DNA from: Leptospira vanthielii serovar Holland str. Waz Holland = ATCC 700522
GTDB lineage: Bacteria; Spirochaetota; Leptospiria; Leptospirales; Leptospiraceae
Assembly (NCBI RefSeq): GCF_000332455.1
Contig: NZ_AOGY02000001.1
Location: 1-5,380 of the forward strand
DNA: 5,380 nucleotides
Direction: 5' to 3'
Part shown: positions 4,427 through 5,380 of the stretch, piece after piece
Layout: each line of letters starts with the position of its first letter
Numbering within the stretch: position 1 is the stretch's first letter
Program-made: the position numbers and the translations under genes
The notes under the pieces: model-generated
What the model was told of the DNA's origin: nothing
The model's database searches: none
Seen by the model: the letters and a program-made list of their open reading frames with translations, nothing else

Positions 4427-5347
4427 CTATATTTCTCTCAATTCTGATTCGAAAATTTTATTGTTTTCGATTTCTTGATTCCAAATTTCGAATTTTTCAT
4501 TTAGGTTAAGATTGTAATCGTAATTAGTTTTAATTAAAGCTTCGTTTTTGATTGAATCTAATAAAATGAGAATTTCTTTGCCTATAAAAGAGGCCATACC
4601 AAAATAGATTAGTTTGTTTTCATGACGTGATTTTTCATTTAAAAGAAAATTTTTAAAGTTTAAACTTGTGAAGGTTGTATGTATAAAAGTTGAAAAATGA
4701 GAGTACCAAAACGATGCTATTATGCTATTGTTAACATTGGAGTTAGGAAATAGAAAACCATTATGAAATTTTGCCCAGTTTCCCTTTTTAATAGCGTTTA
4801 TAGATTCTTTAGATAGTGTTTTATACTCATCATTCGATTTGATGAGCGCATAAATTTCAGTTAGTTGTTGGTCATGAATTTCGTTATTTTTATAGTTTAT
4901 AAGATTATTTTGGGAATTTTTGATGTCACAATATTTCAAAATGTAAAATCTGAATTTAGTGATTTTGTTATTATTATTGAAATTTTCGAAAATGAAAACT
5001 ATTTTCAATTTGATTTCTAGCATTATTCTCAGAATTGCACCGATAGAATTGTCATCAAGAACTAGTCTATTTCCGAAAACTTTGGTCTTGAAATTTCCGA
5101 TTAAGTTAATTGTATTGTAACTTGTGTAAAATTTAAGAACCAGTTCCCTTAAAAAGATTTCGATTTCATCGTTTAATTCTATTTCATAATAAATTTCCAT
5201 TAAAAAATCGTATATAATTTTTATTTCCAAATATTCATTATGGTAATAATCTAATAAATTATCGAGATTATCTGGGTTTTCAATTAAAGAGTTAATGAAT
5301 TCAACGAATTCTTTTTTTGATTTTATGAAGATATTTTCATTGTTCAT
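4427..5347 (-). CDS. Uncharacterised 306-aa protein, helical, possibly DUF5677-like
   Basis: This complete gene's product is rich in Asn, Ile, Lys and Glu, with no signal peptide. The hydrophobic stretches (104-121, 249-264) look like buried helices rather than membrane spans. The pattern is all-helical: a long N-terminal region, RIMLEIKLKIVFIF (107-120), GNWAKFHNG (189-197), then WYSHFSTFIHTTFTSL (214-229) with Ser/His residues, and a C-terminal helix 247-268. An internal 'R..LE' helix followed by 'W..HFS.FIH' recalls DUF5677-type proteins, which are themselves of unknown function. I treat this as a resemblance only. The start ATG at 5347 has no good Shine-Dalgarno sequence; the next bases upstream are AT-only. 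The TAG stop is 7 bases from the core of attC copy F, typical of a cassette gene. Confidence 0.8.
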   Translation of the reverse strand: MNNENIFIKSKKEFVEFINSLIENPDNLDNLLDYYHNEYLEIKIIYDFLMEIYYEIELNDEIEIFLRELVLKFYTSYNTINLIGNFKTKVFGNRLVLDDNSIGAILRIMLEIKLKIVFIFENFNNNNKITKFRFYILKYCDIKNSQNNLINYKNNEIHDQQLTEIYALIKSNDEYKTLSKESINAIKKGNWAKFHNGFLFPNSNVNNSIIASFWYSHFSTFIHTTFTSLNFKNFLLNEKSRHENKLIYFGMASFIGKEILILLDSIKNEALIKTNYDYNLNLNEKFEIWNQEIENNKIFESELREI

Positions 5348-5366
5348 TAATTTTTGTTAGTTTTTG

Positions 5367-5372
5367 ATTATA
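5367..5372 (-). promoter_or_regulatory. Possible -10 box (TATAAT) upstream of the 306-aa gene
   Basis: The minus strand reads TATAAT 19 bases before the ATG, a perfect match to the sigma-70 -10 consensus. The -35 would lie beyond the right edge, so the promoter cannot be confirmed. If real, this cassette carries its own promoter and has a very short leader. Confidence 0.35.
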
Positions 5373-5380
5373 CGTGGCGT

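Larger units (their letters stand above)
4263..5380 (-). mobile_element. Partial gene cassette with the 306-aa gene
   Basis: Element F and the complete gene are inside the window. The cassette's 5' end (its R' core, expected to read GTTATTTGC on the minus strand) is not seen, so the cassette continues beyond 5380. The visible leader upstream of the ATG is 33 bases and contains a possible -10 box. Confidence 0.65.

Overview
This window looks like part of an integron-type gene-cassette array. It has five complete cassettes, the last 13 bases of a sixth cassette on the left, and a partly visible cassette on the right. Six copies (A to F) of a GC-richer, heavily folded element of 161-165 bp separate AT-rich cassette bodies. 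Each copy starts with (N)TAAC and ends with GTTA(N). The sequence next to these cores is specific to the cassette: the bases that follow GTTA at one end of a body recur, inverted, before TAAC at the other end. This is the defining relation between the R' and R'' cores of integron attC sites. A cassette present twice (14..487 and 2359..2831) has identity limits that fall on those cores. That independently fixes the cassette unit and its orientation.

All convincing genes are on the minus strand, with stop codons 5-14 bases before the next element. The minus strand is therefore the 'top' (coding) strand of the array and the plus strand is the 'bottom' strand, which integron integrases use in folded single-stranded form. 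No integrase or attI is visible. If they are linked, they should lie to the right of the window.

Layout from left to right: element A plus an ORF-less cassette body (to 487); element B plus a two-gene cassette encoding a 233-aa multi-pass membrane protein and a 320-aa soluble protein (488..2358); element C plus a second copy of the ORF-less cassette (2359..2831); element D plus a different ORF-less cassette of similar architecture (2832..3280); element E plus a toxin-antitoxin cassette, with a UPF0175-like antitoxin and a DUF3368-type PIN toxin (3281..4262); element F plus a cassette for an uncharacterised 306-aa protein (4263 to beyond the end).

The organism is a low-GC bacterium. The AT-rich Lys/Ile/Asn-rich proteins and the style of the repeats remind me of Leptospira-like spirochaetes, but that is recollection and nothing in the window proves it. 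The cassettes are probably independent passengers. The TA pair would stabilise the array. The soluble/membrane pair has the layout of a two-gene defence system. The most unusual signals are in the DNA itself: 16-18 bp cassette-specific terminal inverted repeats with one fixed G/A mismatch at position 11, G-T wobbles that keep only the plus strand well folded, and a shared subterminal inverted repeat in the ORF-less cassettes.
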